A DNA stretch of 20,842 nucleotides. Origin: an uncultured Lachnospiraceae bacterium. GTDB lineage: Bacteria > Bacillota > Clostridia > Lachnospirales > Lachnospiraceae. The DNA is taken from assembly GCA_946538445.1 (NCBI GenBank), contig CAMNGO010000017.1:1-20842 (forward strand), written 5' to 3'. Within the stretch, counting starts at the first letter, position 1, and every line of letters starts with the position of its first letter. Both the position numbers and the translations under genes were made by a program. The notes under the pieces were generated by a model. That model did no database searches, was not told the origin of the DNA, and saw only the letters and a list, made by a program, of their open reading frames with translations. Positions 1-7,473 of the stretch are shown in pieces.

Positions 1-46
1 CTTGACCAGGCGAAGAAAAGATGACTTTTCTGAGAAGTTTTTAGGC

Positions 47-74
47 TTGCTTTTAATTAAATAGATGTTACTGT
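47..74 (+). promoter_or_regulatory. Possible sigma-A promoter of the tRNA-Gly gene
   Basis: TTGCTT (47-52) and TACTGT (69-74) are separated by 16 bases and lie about 28 bases before the tRNA, a fitting distance for a short 5' leader. Both boxes deviate from consensus, so this is only a candidate. Positions 1-46 hold no gene I can support, only a perfect 7-base hairpin (14-20 with 25-31) that may be the end of an upstream transcript. Confidence 0.35.
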
Positions 75-101
75 ATGTGGTTTTGAAGGTACATGCCATA
101 T

Positions 102-173
102 GCGCGAGTGGCTCAGTGGTGGAGTATCGCCTTGCCAAGGCGAGGGTCGCGGGTTCGAATCCCGTCTCGCGCT
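102..173 (+). tRNA. tRNA-Gly (anticodon GCC)
   Basis: This is a complete cloverleaf of 72 bases. The acceptor stem GCGCGAG (102-108) pairs perfectly with CTCGCGC (166-172), with discriminator T173. The D stem is GCTC (111-114) with GAGT. The anticodon stem TCGCC/GGCGA encloses loop TTGCCAA (132-138), giving anticodon GCC at 134-136, which reads GGC and GGU glycine codons. The T arm holds the universal GGTTCGAAT. The 3' CCA is not encoded (CTT follows), so it must be added by CCA-adding enzyme. Confidence 0.97.
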
Positions 174-176
174 CTT

Positions 177-213
177 AAGGGGAAGTCATCTGTTGATTTT
201 CCCTTTTCTTTTT
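177..213 (+). terminator. Intrinsic terminator after tRNA-Gly
   Basis: AAGGGGAA (177-184) pairs with TTTCCCTT (198-205), 8 pairs with one G-T, around a 13-base loop. It is followed by a T-rich run (TTCTTTTT). It starts four bases after the tRNA and its 3' half overlaps the promoter of the next gene. Confidence 0.68.
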
Positions 214-221
214 GTTATAGT
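193..221 (+). promoter_or_regulatory. Promoter of the SEC-C protein gene, overlapping the tRNA terminator
   Basis: TTGATT (193-198) and TATAGT (216-221) are 17 bases apart, the optimal sigma-A spacing, predicting a start near 228. The -35 box lies inside the terminator hairpin of the preceding tRNA. A 17-base inverted repeat begins at 226, right at the predicted start. Confidence 0.55.
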
Positions 222-225
222 ATAA

Positions 226-242
226 ACTAATCATATATTAGT
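226..242. repeat. Inverted repeat at the transcription start of the SEC-C gene
   Basis: ACTAAT (226-231), spacer CATAT, ATTAGT (237-242) form a perfect 6-base inverted repeat between the -10 box and the ribosome binding site. Its place suits a repressor operator, but no regulator is known and AT-rich dyads can arise by chance. Confidence 0.4.
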
Positions 243-263
243 ATTTAGAGAGAGGTAACAGAT

Positions 264-764
264 ATGTCTTTATTAAGCCAATGGAGAGAATTTGCATACA
301 GTCATGATGACAGAACCCAGGACGGAAAGAGATTCTGGATCGGCTATTTCCAGCAGGAAAAAACAGTCTACGAACAGATTCTTGAGCATCCGGATGAGCC
401 GGTTAGCGGTACTGTTAGGGAACTGGCAGAGAAATATAATATGGATCTGCTTTACTTTGTAGGTTATCTTGACGGGATCAATGACAGTCTGAAAGTTCCC
501 AACCCCATCGAAGAGATGGAGGAGGATACTGTTGTTTCCTTGGACTTTGACAAAGAAAAATTATATAAAAACATGGTAGCCGCCAAGGCAGACTGGCTGT
601 ATGGACTGGAACAGTGGAATGCGATCCTTACTCCGGAGCGCCAGAAAGAATTGTACAAAGAGCAGAAGATATCTACCACGGTTGTGAAACCGCCTAAGAT
701 TGGAAGAAATGATCCCTGTCCATGCGGCAGTGGTAAGAAATACAAAAAATGCTGTGGCAGATAA
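264..764 (+). CDS. SEC-C metal-binding domain protein
   Basis: A 166-aa cytoplasmic protein whose last 20 residues are a textbook SEC-C motif: NDPCPCGSGKKYKKCC, with zinc-ligand cysteines C152, C154, C163 and C164. The motif was first described at the C-terminus of SecA, where it binds zinc and contacts SecB and the ribosome; it also occurs on many small unrelated proteins. Residues 1-130 are a helical, acidic domain rich in aromatic residues that I do not recognise, and it carries no SecA helicase motif. The start is supported by AGAGAGG about 9 bases upstream, a promoter at 193-221 and the absence of upstream in-frame coding. A strong terminator follows at 835-873, so it is probably a single-gene transcript. 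The molecular role is unknown; metal-dependent protein or ribosome contact is an inference from the motif alone. Confidence 0.92.
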   Translation: MSLLSQWREFAYSHDDRTQDGKRFWIGYFQQEKTVYEQILEHPDEPVSGTVRELAEKYNMDLLYFVGYLDGINDSLKVPNPIEEMEEDTVVSLDFDKEKLYKNMVAAKADWLYGLEQWNAILTPERQKELYKEQKISTTVVKPPKIGRNDPCPCGSGKKYKKCCGR

Positions 765-834
765 TGCCTGTCAAGGAAAGTTAGAGAATATATATTTTCT
801 TGAAGATTATAATATTGCAGATGTAGTGTTTTTG

Positions 835-873
835 GAGGAGAAGAAATAGGGAATAGTTCTTCTCCTCTTTTTT
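835..873 (+). terminator. Strong intrinsic terminator, directly before the next gene
   Basis: GAGGAGAAGAA (835-845) pairs perfectly with TTCTTCTCCTC (857-867) around an 11-base loop and runs into six Ts (868-873). It is a single-direction terminator, as no T-run exists on the minus strand. The next start codon lies only 25 bases after the T-run, which leaves no room for a promoter between them. Confidence 0.9.
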
Positions 874-898
874 AAATTTTGGGATCAGGACGGATATT

Positions 899-1990
899 AT
901 GGAAGAAAACGCTAATACAGAAATGGTAAAGTGCATAGATATGGATATTCATCCTGTATCCATTATGAATCATGTATCCGTGAAGGCAGCTCAGTCTATG
1001 CTTCGTCATATTGGAATAGAATATGAAGAGGGCCTGGCTGCGGATGCTTATCTGATTGCCTTCCATGAGGAGCTCTGCCGTGACAGAAGCCAGATCATCC
1101 ACATGATCCCTAAGTTTTATCTTTATTTTTTGATGGAAATATGGGATTCTGACGAGATAGAGATGGATGAAGCCCGTTGGGATATGCTGAAACATCTGAA
1201 GCGGTTTGGGTTGGTCACCTACCGGAAAGGGAGCCGCAGACAGGGAATTCCCAGTGAGATCTATGTGATTTCTTCCATGAAAAATCATTTTTATTTTTAT
1301 CTTAAAAGCAGAGATGCGGAAAAAGAGATGGACCATTATGAAAAGATGGAGAATGCCTTTCTGGGAATGATGTACTACTACGGGATAGCGCCTCTTTACA
1401 ATCTTCATCAGATTTTCTGCCAGGTTTTGAAGCAGGAAATTGATTACCATACCTTTTTTCAGTTTGTAAGATGCAGATCAGATCTCTGGGCCTGGGGTCT
1501 TTTTGTGAAAGACCGGCAAGGAGAAGACTATTTCATGAACCACAACGTGGAATTTGCTGAAATAAGCCTCGTCATGATCCGGGAACACAAAGATCTTCCA
1601 TATAAGAGTGTGTCTTATGATGATCTGGCCTATGTCAGATATGGATATGGAATCGATAACCGCTGGCATGGAGTATCTGAGTTGGGGAGTTACCTGGTCA
1701 ATGATATGCAGATGTCATATTACAGGTCTACCGTCCTGGTCTATACCTTTATGACAGCTATCCAAAATGGTACAGATCTGAAGAAATTATTTGAGAAGCT
1801 GGCAGTAATTTCATTTTCTGATCCAAAAGACAGGAAAAACGTGGAAAAATATGTTAGTATAATGTATGAACATATCCCGATCTTCGAACTGAAAGGACAT
1901 TCCCGATCGGAGTATGGAAGAAGGTATCAGGAAATGGAATCCCGGAAAAACAGGAGCAGATTTCAAATGATACCTGGTGGTAAGAAATAA
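899..1990 (+). CDS. Uncharacterised protein, 363 aa
   Basis: I do not recognise a named family. The product is soluble in appearance: no signal peptide, no membrane segment. It is rich in Tyr, Met, Phe and charged residues. Residues about 92-125 (ARWDMLKHLKRFGLVTYRKG onward) look like a winged-helix-type segment ending in a basic wing, and the following part holds a KNHFYFYLKSR stretch. The basic tail (residues 335-363) is Arg/Lys-rich. The overall flavour, with repeated aromatic helices, resembles the N-terminal part of some larger clostridial SEC-C-tailed proteins as I remember them, which would fit the SEC-C gene next door, but this protein itself has no SEC-C cysteines. The ribosome binding site is modest (AGGA, 8 bases before ATG). 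It is 47 bases ahead of the pyrophosphatase with no terminator between, so the two may share a transcript. Confidence 0.85.
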   Translation: MEENANTEMVKCIDMDIHPVSIMNHVSVKAAQSMLRHIGIEYEEGLAADAYLIAFHEELCRDRSQIIHMIPKFYLYFLMEIWDSDEIEMDEARWDMLKHLKRFGLVTYRKGSRRQGIPSEIYVISSMKNHFYFYLKSRDAEKEMDHYEKMENAFLGMMYYYGIAPLYNLHQIFCQVLKQEIDYHTFFQFVRCRSDLWAWGLFVKDRQGEDYFMNHNVEFAEISLVMIREHKDLPYKSVSYDDLAYVRYGYGIDNRWHGVSELGSYLVNDMQMSYYRSTVLVYTFMTAIQNGTDLKKLFEKLAVISFSDPKDRKNVEKYVSIMYEHIPIFELKGHSRSEYGRRYQEMESRKNRSRFQMIPGGKK

Positions 1991-1994
1991 GTTC

Positions 1995-2010
1995 CGATTC
2001 ATTTGAATCG
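1995..2010. repeat. 16-base intercistronic inverted repeat
   Basis: CGATTCA (1995-2001), TT, TGAATCG (2004-2010) form a 7-base perfect inverted repeat four bases after the stop of the 363-aa gene and 27 bases before the pyrophosphatase start. There is no T-run after it, so it is not a terminator. It could be an operator or an mRNA-stabilising hairpin. Confidence 0.45.
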
Positions 2011-2037
2011 ACGAGATAACAAGAGAAGGAGACATAC

Positions 2038-3693
2038 ATGGATAAGAAGGATGTTTTTATAATCGGTCATAAAAATCCTGACACAGACAGTATATGTGCA
2101 GCCCTGTCCTACACATATCTGAAGAATCAGATCAGTGAAAGGAACGGGGATAATATAGTATATCATGCTTCCAGAGCAGGTCATATGAATGAGGAGACCT
2201 CATTTGTGGTAGATTATTTTGGAGTGGAATCCCCTCAATATATTAAGGATTTCAGACCCCAGGTATCCGATCTGGCGATCCGTAAGACGGAAGGGATTGA
2301 CGGGGATCTTTCCCTGAAGAAAGCATGGGATATTATGAGAAGCCAGAAGATTGTGACTCTTCCGATTCTGGAAGGGCAGAAGCTTGATGGCGTGATCACT
2401 GTAGGCGATATCGCCTACTCTAACATGGATGTTTATGATAACATGATTTTATCCAAGGCGAAAACCAGTTATGCCAATATCGTGGAGACGATTGACGGTG
2501 AGATGATCGTGGGCGATCTGGAAGGGAACTTTGAGGAAGGACATGTACTCATTGCCGCAGCCAACCCTGATATGATGGAAGGCTATATCGAGCCTATGGA
2601 CATGGTTCTTCTGGGAAATCGTTATGAGTCCCAGCTGTGTGCCATCGAGATGGAGGCCCAGTGTATCATCGTAGCTACAGGTGCAGCCGTGTCGAAAACG
2701 ATCCGCAAACTGGCAAGGGAGCATAACTGCCGGATCATCGTAACGCCTTATGACACCTATACCGTTGCCCGCCTCATCAACCACAGCATGCCCGTGAAAT
2801 ATTTCATGACCAGCAAAGACATCATTCAGTTTAAGAGTTCCGATTATGTGGAAGATATCCAGGAAATCATGGCGAAACAGCGTGTGAGAGATTTCCCTGT
2901 CACCGATTCCCATGACAACTATATCGGTATGATGTCAAGACGTAATCTGTTGGATCTGGATCGCAAGAAACTGATCCTGGTGGATCATAACGAGATCGAT
3001 CAGGCGGTAGATGGTTATGAGGAGACCGACATCCTGGAGATTATCGATCACCACAGATTAGGTAATATCCAGACCAACACTCCATTGTATTTCCGGAATC
3101 AGCCGGTGGGATGTACCTGTTCCATCATCTATCAGATGTACATGGAGAATGATGTTCCGATTCCGAAGAACATTGCCGGGCTCATGTTGTCTGCCATCTT
3201 ATCAGACACCTTGATGTTCCGCTCTCCGACCTGCACAGCCATCGATAAGCTGATCGCCGAGAAACTTGCTTCCATCGCGGAAGTTGAGATTGAGAGTTAC
3301 GCCAAGAAGATGTTTGATGCAGGAAGCAATCTCCGCAATAAATCTGCAAAAGAGATATTCTATCAGGATTTCAAGAAGTTCAATGTGGGTAAAGTGAACT
3401 TTGGTGTTGGTCAGATTTCCTCCATGAATCCGGATGAACTGGAGTCCTGCAAACAAAAACTTCTTCCGTATATGGAGGAAGTGAAAGAGAGCTTCGGACT
3501 GGATATGGTTTATTTTATGATGACAAATATCCTGGAGGAATCCTCGGAGGTACTGATCTGTGGAGACCTTGGGGAAGAAGTCATCCAGGAAGCTTTTGGC
3601 GTTGAAGTGAAAGACAGAAGTACAGTGCTGAAAGGGGTCGTATCCAGAAAGAAACAGATGATTCCCGGTATCCTTGAGCAATTGCCGCAATAA
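2038..3693 (+). CDS. Family II Mn-dependent inorganic pyrophosphatase with CBS-DRTGG-CBS regulatory insert
   Basis: Hydrolyses pyrophosphate to two phosphates in the cytoplasm, pulling biosynthetic reactions forward. The 551-aa protein is a DHH-family enzyme: GHKNPDTDS (residues 10-18) gives metal ligands H11, D15 and D17; VDHNE (D316, H317) and DHH (337-339) complete the dinuclear metal site; a DHHA2 substrate domain occupies about 420-545. Plain family II enzymes are about 310 residues. The extra 250 residues between motifs are a regulatory insert with a CBS domain (about 70-130), a DRTGG domain (about 185-250) and a second CBS domain (about 250-308). In characterised CBS-pyrophosphatases such inserts bind adenine nucleotides (AMP/ADP inhibit, ATP or diadenosine polyphosphates activate), so allosteric control is expected by family. 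The start is fixed by AAGGAG eight bases upstream. No clear terminator follows. Confidence 0.96.
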   Translation: MDKKDVFIIGHKNPDTDSICAALSYTYLKNQISERNGDNIVYHASRAGHMNEETSFVVDYFGVESPQYIKDFRPQVSDLAIRKTEGIDGDLSLKKAWDIMRSQKIVTLPILEGQKLDGVITVGDIAYSNMDVYDNMILSKAKTSYANIVETIDGEMIVGDLEGNFEEGHVLIAAANPDMMEGYIEPMDMVLLGNRYESQLCAIEMEAQCIIVATGAAVSKTIRKLAREHNCRIIVTPYDTYTVARLINHSMPVKYFMTSKDIIQFKSSDYVEDIQEIMAKQRVRDFPVTDSHDNYIGMMSRRNLLDLDRKKLILVDHNEIDQAVDGYEETDILEIIDHHRLGNIQTNTPLYFRNQPVGCTCSIIYQMYMENDVPIPKNIAGLMLSAILSDTLMFRSPTCTAIDKLIAEKLASIAEVEIESYAKKMFDAGSNLRNKSAKEIFYQDFKKFNVGKVNFGVGQISSMNPDELESCKQKLLPYMEEVKESFGLDMVYFMMTNILEESSEVLICGDLGEEVIQEAFGVEVKDRSTVLKGVVSRKKQMIPGILEQLPQ

Positions 3694-3783
3694 AATAAGA
3701 ACAAGTGTTTTTTTGGTTTTCTGTATCAAAGGAACAAACTTTTTATTAAAAGTATTAGAAATAAGCCGAATTATTTCACAGGT

Positions 3784-3811
3784 TTGACAAAAAACAACGA
3801 TGAAATATAGG
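3784..3811 (+). promoter_or_regulatory. Candidate promoter upstream of the nuclease-helicase gene
   Basis: A consensus -35 TTGACA (3784-3789) has TATAGG (3806-3811) 16 bases downstream. A perfect TATAAT also lies at 3826-3831 but without a matching -35 box. Either start would give a short leader that meets the hairpin at 3874-3905 before reaching the gene. Confidence 0.48.
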
Positions 3812-3873
3812 GATACATCATGTAATATAATAGTGTAATCCCCTAAGTTAAAGGTTAGTATTATACGGGAATT

Positions 3874-3916
3874 GTCCACAGCGAGTTTTGCCCCTCTCTG
3901 TGGACTTTTTCTTTCT
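3874..3916 (+). terminator. Terminator or attenuator hairpin directly before the nuclease-helicase gene
   Basis: GTCCACAG (3874-3881) pairs perfectly with CTGTGGAC (3898-3905) around a 16-base loop, followed by TTTTTCTTTCT. It lies after the only visible promoters and ends about 18 bases before the ATG at 3934, so it acts either as an attenuator in the leader of that gene or as the end of the upstream unit with readthrough. I saw no convincing alternative antiterminator stem. Confidence 0.75.
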
Positions 3917-3933
3917 AGAGTGAAGGAATTATC

Positions 3934-6441
3934 ATGTTCACATACCGAAATGGAAGGATCAGGACATCAGTAAGGAACCTGGTGGAGTTTCTGCTGAGAG
4001 AGGGAGATATCCGGAGCCAGGGAAGTTTGGTGGCCGATGTGGAGACCATGCAGGCCGGCAGCAGGATTCACCGAAAGATCCAGAGAGAACAGAGAATTAC
4101 ATATCAGGCTGAAGTTCCCCTGAAGACAGAATGGCCCATGGAAGGGTATCAGCTCATCCTGGAGGGAAGAGCGGACGGGATAGATCATACCGGGTATGGA
4201 AGTTTCAGGGAAAATGAACAGATTACCATGGAAGCTTACCTGAATGAAGATGATGCCGGGGACAGGAAGCCGGATGAGGTCCTTTATTATATCGATGAGA
4301 TAAAGGGCGTTTATCAAAATGTGCTGGAGTTCACGGAGGCAAAACCCTTGCATCTGGCCCAGGCAAAATGCTATGCTGCCATGTATTTAATGAGGGAAGA
4401 GCTGGATCTCATAGGGGTTCAGATCACATACTGCAATATGGACACCCAGGAGATTAAAAGATTCCGTTCCATCCATGAAGGGCAGGAACTTACGGAATGG
4501 TTTCTCCGCCTCACAGATACCTATAAGATGTGGGCGGACTCCTATTATCATGCCCGTAAGCTACGCCAGGAAACCATCAAAGATCTTGTCTTTCCCTACT
4601 CATACAGGGAGGGACAAAAGAAGCTGGTAGCCATGGTTTACCATAGTATCCTCCAGAAGAAGAAAGCATTTTTCCAGGCACCCACAGGCATCGGAAAAAC
4701 CATATCAGCCATCTATCCCTCTCTGAAAGCATTATCTGAGAATAAGGCGGAGGAGGTCTATTATCTGACCGCCAAGACCATAACCAGAACTGTGGCTGAG
4801 GATACCTTACATTTCTTGAAGCAGCAGGGACTCCGCATGAAATCTGTGACTCTGACTGCTAAAGAGAGGATATGTTTCCAGGAAGAACCTGAGTGTAATC
4901 CGGGAGCCTGCGACTATGCCGAAGGGCACTTTGATCGTATCAACGATGCTTTATATGACATGCTGACCTCGGAGGATGCCATAACCCGGGAAGTGGTCAT
5001 AAGATACAGCCGGAAGCATATGGTATGTCCCTATCAACTGGGATTGGAGGCGTCAGCCTTCTCGGATCTTGTGATCTGTGATTATAATTATGTCTTTGAT
5101 CCGCATGTCAATCGGACTTATGTGGGCAGAGAAAGTGGAGGAAATCCCAGGATTCTTCTGATTGATGAAGCCCACAACCTGGTGGAGCGTGCCAGGAGCA
5201 TGTACAGTGCTGATCTGATAGAGCAGGATCTGATCATGCTGAAAACCTGGATACCGGATACCGAGAAAAATCTGCATAAAAAGCTCAGAGCCTGCAGGAG
5301 AAATGTGTCGGAGATAAAAAAGGAATTCAGGAATGCTGCCGGGGACATCGGGAAGACTACATCAGAGTATTATATGGAGATGGAGGATGTGGACCGGATC
5401 TATCTACCCCTGACCCGTTTTCTGGATGAATTGCAGGAATATCTGACAGACCATCCTGATTTTGAGGATAGAGAATGGATTGTTGAGGTTTTTTTCCGCC
5501 TCAGACATTTCCTGGGGATTCTGGATACTATGACGGAAGGCTATCGGATCTATGGGATGTGGTCATCACAGGGATTTATCATCCGCTTGTTCTGCATTGA
5601 CCCATCCGCCCAGTTGAAAACGATCCTGGAGGGAAATTGCTCTGCCATCTTCTTCTCCGCAACATTGCTTCCCATGGCTTATTACCGGAATCTTCTGTAC
5701 GGGGAGGAAGCTGAAGCTTTCTCCATCCCTTCTCCGTTTGAGGGGAAACGGCGTCTGATCTGCATCTCCAATGATGTTACCAGCCGTTACAGCAGAAGAA
5801 ACCGGGAGGAATATCGAAAGATTCTTGCTTATATCAAGACCAATATAGAAGTCAGAAAGGGCAATTATATGGTCTTCTTTCCCTCCTATGAGATGATGGA
5901 GCATACACTGGAACTGGTGAAAGAGGATCTGACTGATCTGTCGGAGATTCTGATTCAGAATCCTTCCATGGGAGAAGAGGAGAAGGAGGAATTTCTGTCC
6001 TATTTCTGCAAGGAGAGAGAAGATTCCCTGGTTGGATTCTGTGTGCTGGGAAGTATCTTCTCGGAAGGAATCGATCTGCTGGGCAACCGGCTGATCGGAG
6101 TCCTTATCGTCGGGACCGGTCTGCCGGGTATCGGAATGGAAAGGGATATCATCCAGGAATATTTTGACCGGCACGGCAAGAAAGGCTACGATTATGCGTA
6201 TCGTTTTCCCGGCATGAACAAGGTGCTTCAGGCGGCAGGGAGAGTGATACGAAGCGCTCAGGATGTGGGTGTTATCACCTTGCTGGATGAAAGATTCCTG
6301 TGGAGAGAGAATCAATATCTGCTGCCGGAGGATTGGGACCGATACTATGAAGTAAATCTTACCAATTATGGGCAAGTGCTCAGAGATTTCTGGGGTAAAG
6401 CAGAAGAAAGCGGCTTTTTTGACCCTGAAGATTCGCAGTGA
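3934..6441 (+). CDS. PD-(D/E)XK nuclease domain fused to XPD/DinG-type Fe-S DNA helicase
   Basis: An 835-aa DNA-processing enzyme. Residues 1-190 carry the full RecB/Cas4-type nuclease signature: G42-x3-H46, D81 in LEGRAD, E122-x-K124 in IDEIKG and Q143-x3-Y147. The helicase follows: Walker A PTGIGKT (250-256), a four-cysteine iron-sulfur set (C314, C321, C326, C365), the DEAH box (411-414), and a C-terminal RecA-like domain ending in QAAGRVIRS near residue 770, the superfamily 2 motif VI. By family, XPD/DinG enzymes unwind 5' to 3' and act on forks, R-loops or damage; the nuclease would cut single-stranded ends. Staphylococcal DinG also carries a nuclease, but of the unrelated DEDDh type. 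The start has AAGGA seven bases upstream. DUF445 follows 67 bases later, probably in one transcript. The function in vivo is inferred; DNA repair is likelier than defence given its housekeeping setting. Confidence 0.94.
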   Translation: MFTYRNGRIRTSVRNLVEFLLREGDIRSQGSLVADVETMQAGSRIHRKIQREQRITYQAEVPLKTEWPMEGYQLILEGRADGIDHTGYGSFRENEQITMEAYLNEDDAGDRKPDEVLYYIDEIKGVYQNVLEFTEAKPLHLAQAKCYAAMYLMREELDLIGVQITYCNMDTQEIKRFRSIHEGQELTEWFLRLTDTYKMWADSYYHARKLRQETIKDLVFPYSYREGQKKLVAMVYHSILQKKKAFFQAPTGIGKTISAIYPSLKALSENKAEEVYYLTAKTITRTVAEDTLHFLKQQGLRMKSVTLTAKERICFQEEPECNPGACDYAEGHFDRINDALYDMLTSEDAITREVVIRYSRKHMVCPYQLGLEASAFSDLVICDYNYVFDPHVNRTYVGRESGGNPRILLIDEAHNLVERARSMYSADLIEQDLIMLKTWIPDTEKNLHKKLRACRRNVSEIKKEFRNAAGDIGKTTSEYYMEMEDVDRIYLPLTRFLDELQEYLTDHPDFEDREWIVEVFFRLRHFLGILDTMTEGYRIYGMWSSQGFIIRLFCIDPSAQLKTILEGNCSAIFFSATLLPMAYYRNLLYGEEAEAFSIPSPFEGKRRLICISNDVTSRYSRRNREEYRKILAYIKTNIEVRKGNYMVFFPSYEMMEHTLELVKEDLTDLSEILIQNPSMGEEEKEEFLSYFCKEREDSLVGFCVLGSIFSEGIDLLGNRLIGVLIVGTGLPGIGMERDIIQEYFDRHGKKGYDYAYRFPGMNKVLQAAGRVIRSAQDVGVITLLDERFLWRENQYLLPEDWDRYYEVNLTNYGQVLRDFWGKAEESGFFDPEDSQ

Positions 6442-6508
6442 TAAGATGGACGACAACCGGAAACTATGGCAGATTATTATAAACAGGAACAGAGAGAGGA
6501 ATGATATT

Positions 6509-7429
6509 ATGATATGGAATGTGATCTCCTGGAAGATGATTGCCGCACCGCTGGTCGGTGCAATAATCGGTTATCTGACAAACTGGATTGCAGTGAAGAT
6601 GCTGTTTCATCCCCGATATGAGATCAGAATATGGGGGCGGAAACTTCCCTTTACCCCGGGAGTAATTCCCAAGGGACAGCCCAGATTGGCCCGGGGTATC
6701 GGAAATGTGGTTAAAAACCAGCTACTGACTACAGAAGTCATGAGCGGGATTCTGCTGTCAGACAATATGAAAAATCAACTGGCAGATGCGGTAAGAAAAT
6801 GGGTCGACGAGCAGAAAGCATCCCAGAAGACTTTGAAGGACACCGCTCTGAACTTTACGGATGAAGACTCTCTCCATGAGATGGCTCTTTTTGCCCAGGA
6901 GTCCGGTGCCAAGTACCTGATGGACCGTGTAGAAGAGATGGATCTGGCACATAAATTAGTGGATAAAATCGTGGTGATTGCCCAGGAAAAACTGTCGGAA
7001 TCCATGTTTGGCATGATGATCGGGGGAGGATTCCTCACCAGTATCGGTGAGATGGTAGAGAAGAAACTGAAAGAATTCATTGACGAAAATGGACAGGAGT
7101 ACCTGGAGAGAGCCATCGCTAAGGAAATAAGGGCTCTGGGTGACAAAACAGTGGGGGAAGGCATTGCCATGGTTGATGATAATGGCATCAATCTGGTATG
7201 TATGACTACGCAGGTCTATGAGATGCTGGTCAATACCTATCTTGGTAAAGCCATAGAAGCCCTGGATTTCTCAAAAATTGTAGAAGACCGCATTAACTCC
7301 ATGAAAGTGGAGGAAGTGGAAGAACTGGTCTTATCCATCATGAAGAAGGAATTAGGAAGCATTGTGAATCTGGGAGCTGTCATCGGATTTGTTCTCGGAT
7401 TGATCGAAGTATTGATCATGGTAGCCTGA
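6509..7429 (+). CDS. DUF445 family membrane protein
   Basis: A 306-aa protein of the DUF445 (YheB-like) family. It has one hydrophobic segment near the N-terminus (about 8-29, with the family-typical GxxIGYLTNWIAVKMLF) and one at the very C-terminus (about 285-305). Between them lies a long amphipathic, charged helical region. The early motif around LPFTPGVIPKGQ is also characteristic. The biochemical role is unknown for the family. I chose the ATG at 6509 because AGAGAGAGG ends 9 bases upstream and the membrane segment begins just after it; a longer frame open from 6368 would overlap the helicase gene and has no ribosome site. It is the last gene before a strong terminator. Confidence 0.92.
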   Translation: MIWNVISWKMIAAPLVGAIIGYLTNWIAVKMLFHPRYEIRIWGRKLPFTPGVIPKGQPRLARGIGNVVKNQLLTTEVMSGILLSDNMKNQLADAVRKWVDEQKASQKTLKDTALNFTDEDSLHEMALFAQESGAKYLMDRVEEMDLAHKLVDKIVVIAQEKLSESMFGMMIGGGFLTSIGEMVEKKLKEFIDENGQEYLERAIAKEIRALGDKTVGEGIAMVDDNGINLVCMTTQVYEMLVNTYLGKAIEALDFSKIVEDRINSMKVEEVEELVLSIMKKELGSIVNLGAVIGFVLGLIEVLIMVA

Positions 7430-7473
7430 GTCTTCCGGACATACTTAATATATACATCATATATACATCCTGC

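Noticed and set aside
264..764. SEC-C protein as a SecA fragment
   Set aside because: Outside the C-terminal zinc motif it has no SecA motor motifs and has its own promoter, ribosome site and terminator.
872..1450. Minus-strand frame of 192 codons inside the 363-aa gene
   Set aside because: A mirror of the plus-strand coding sequence with His/Ile-rich shadow composition and no ribosome site; the plus-strand gene is placed in line with its neighbours.
3934..7429. Nuclease-helicase plus membrane protein as an antiphage defence island
   Set aside because: There are no mobile-element or other defence genes nearby, neighbours are core genes, base composition is even, and DUF445 is a widespread housekeeping family; evidence is too thin.
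7449..7470. Tandem TATATACATC copies as a CRISPR or repeat array
   Set aside because: Only two 10-base copies, AT-rich and directly adjoining; no spacers.
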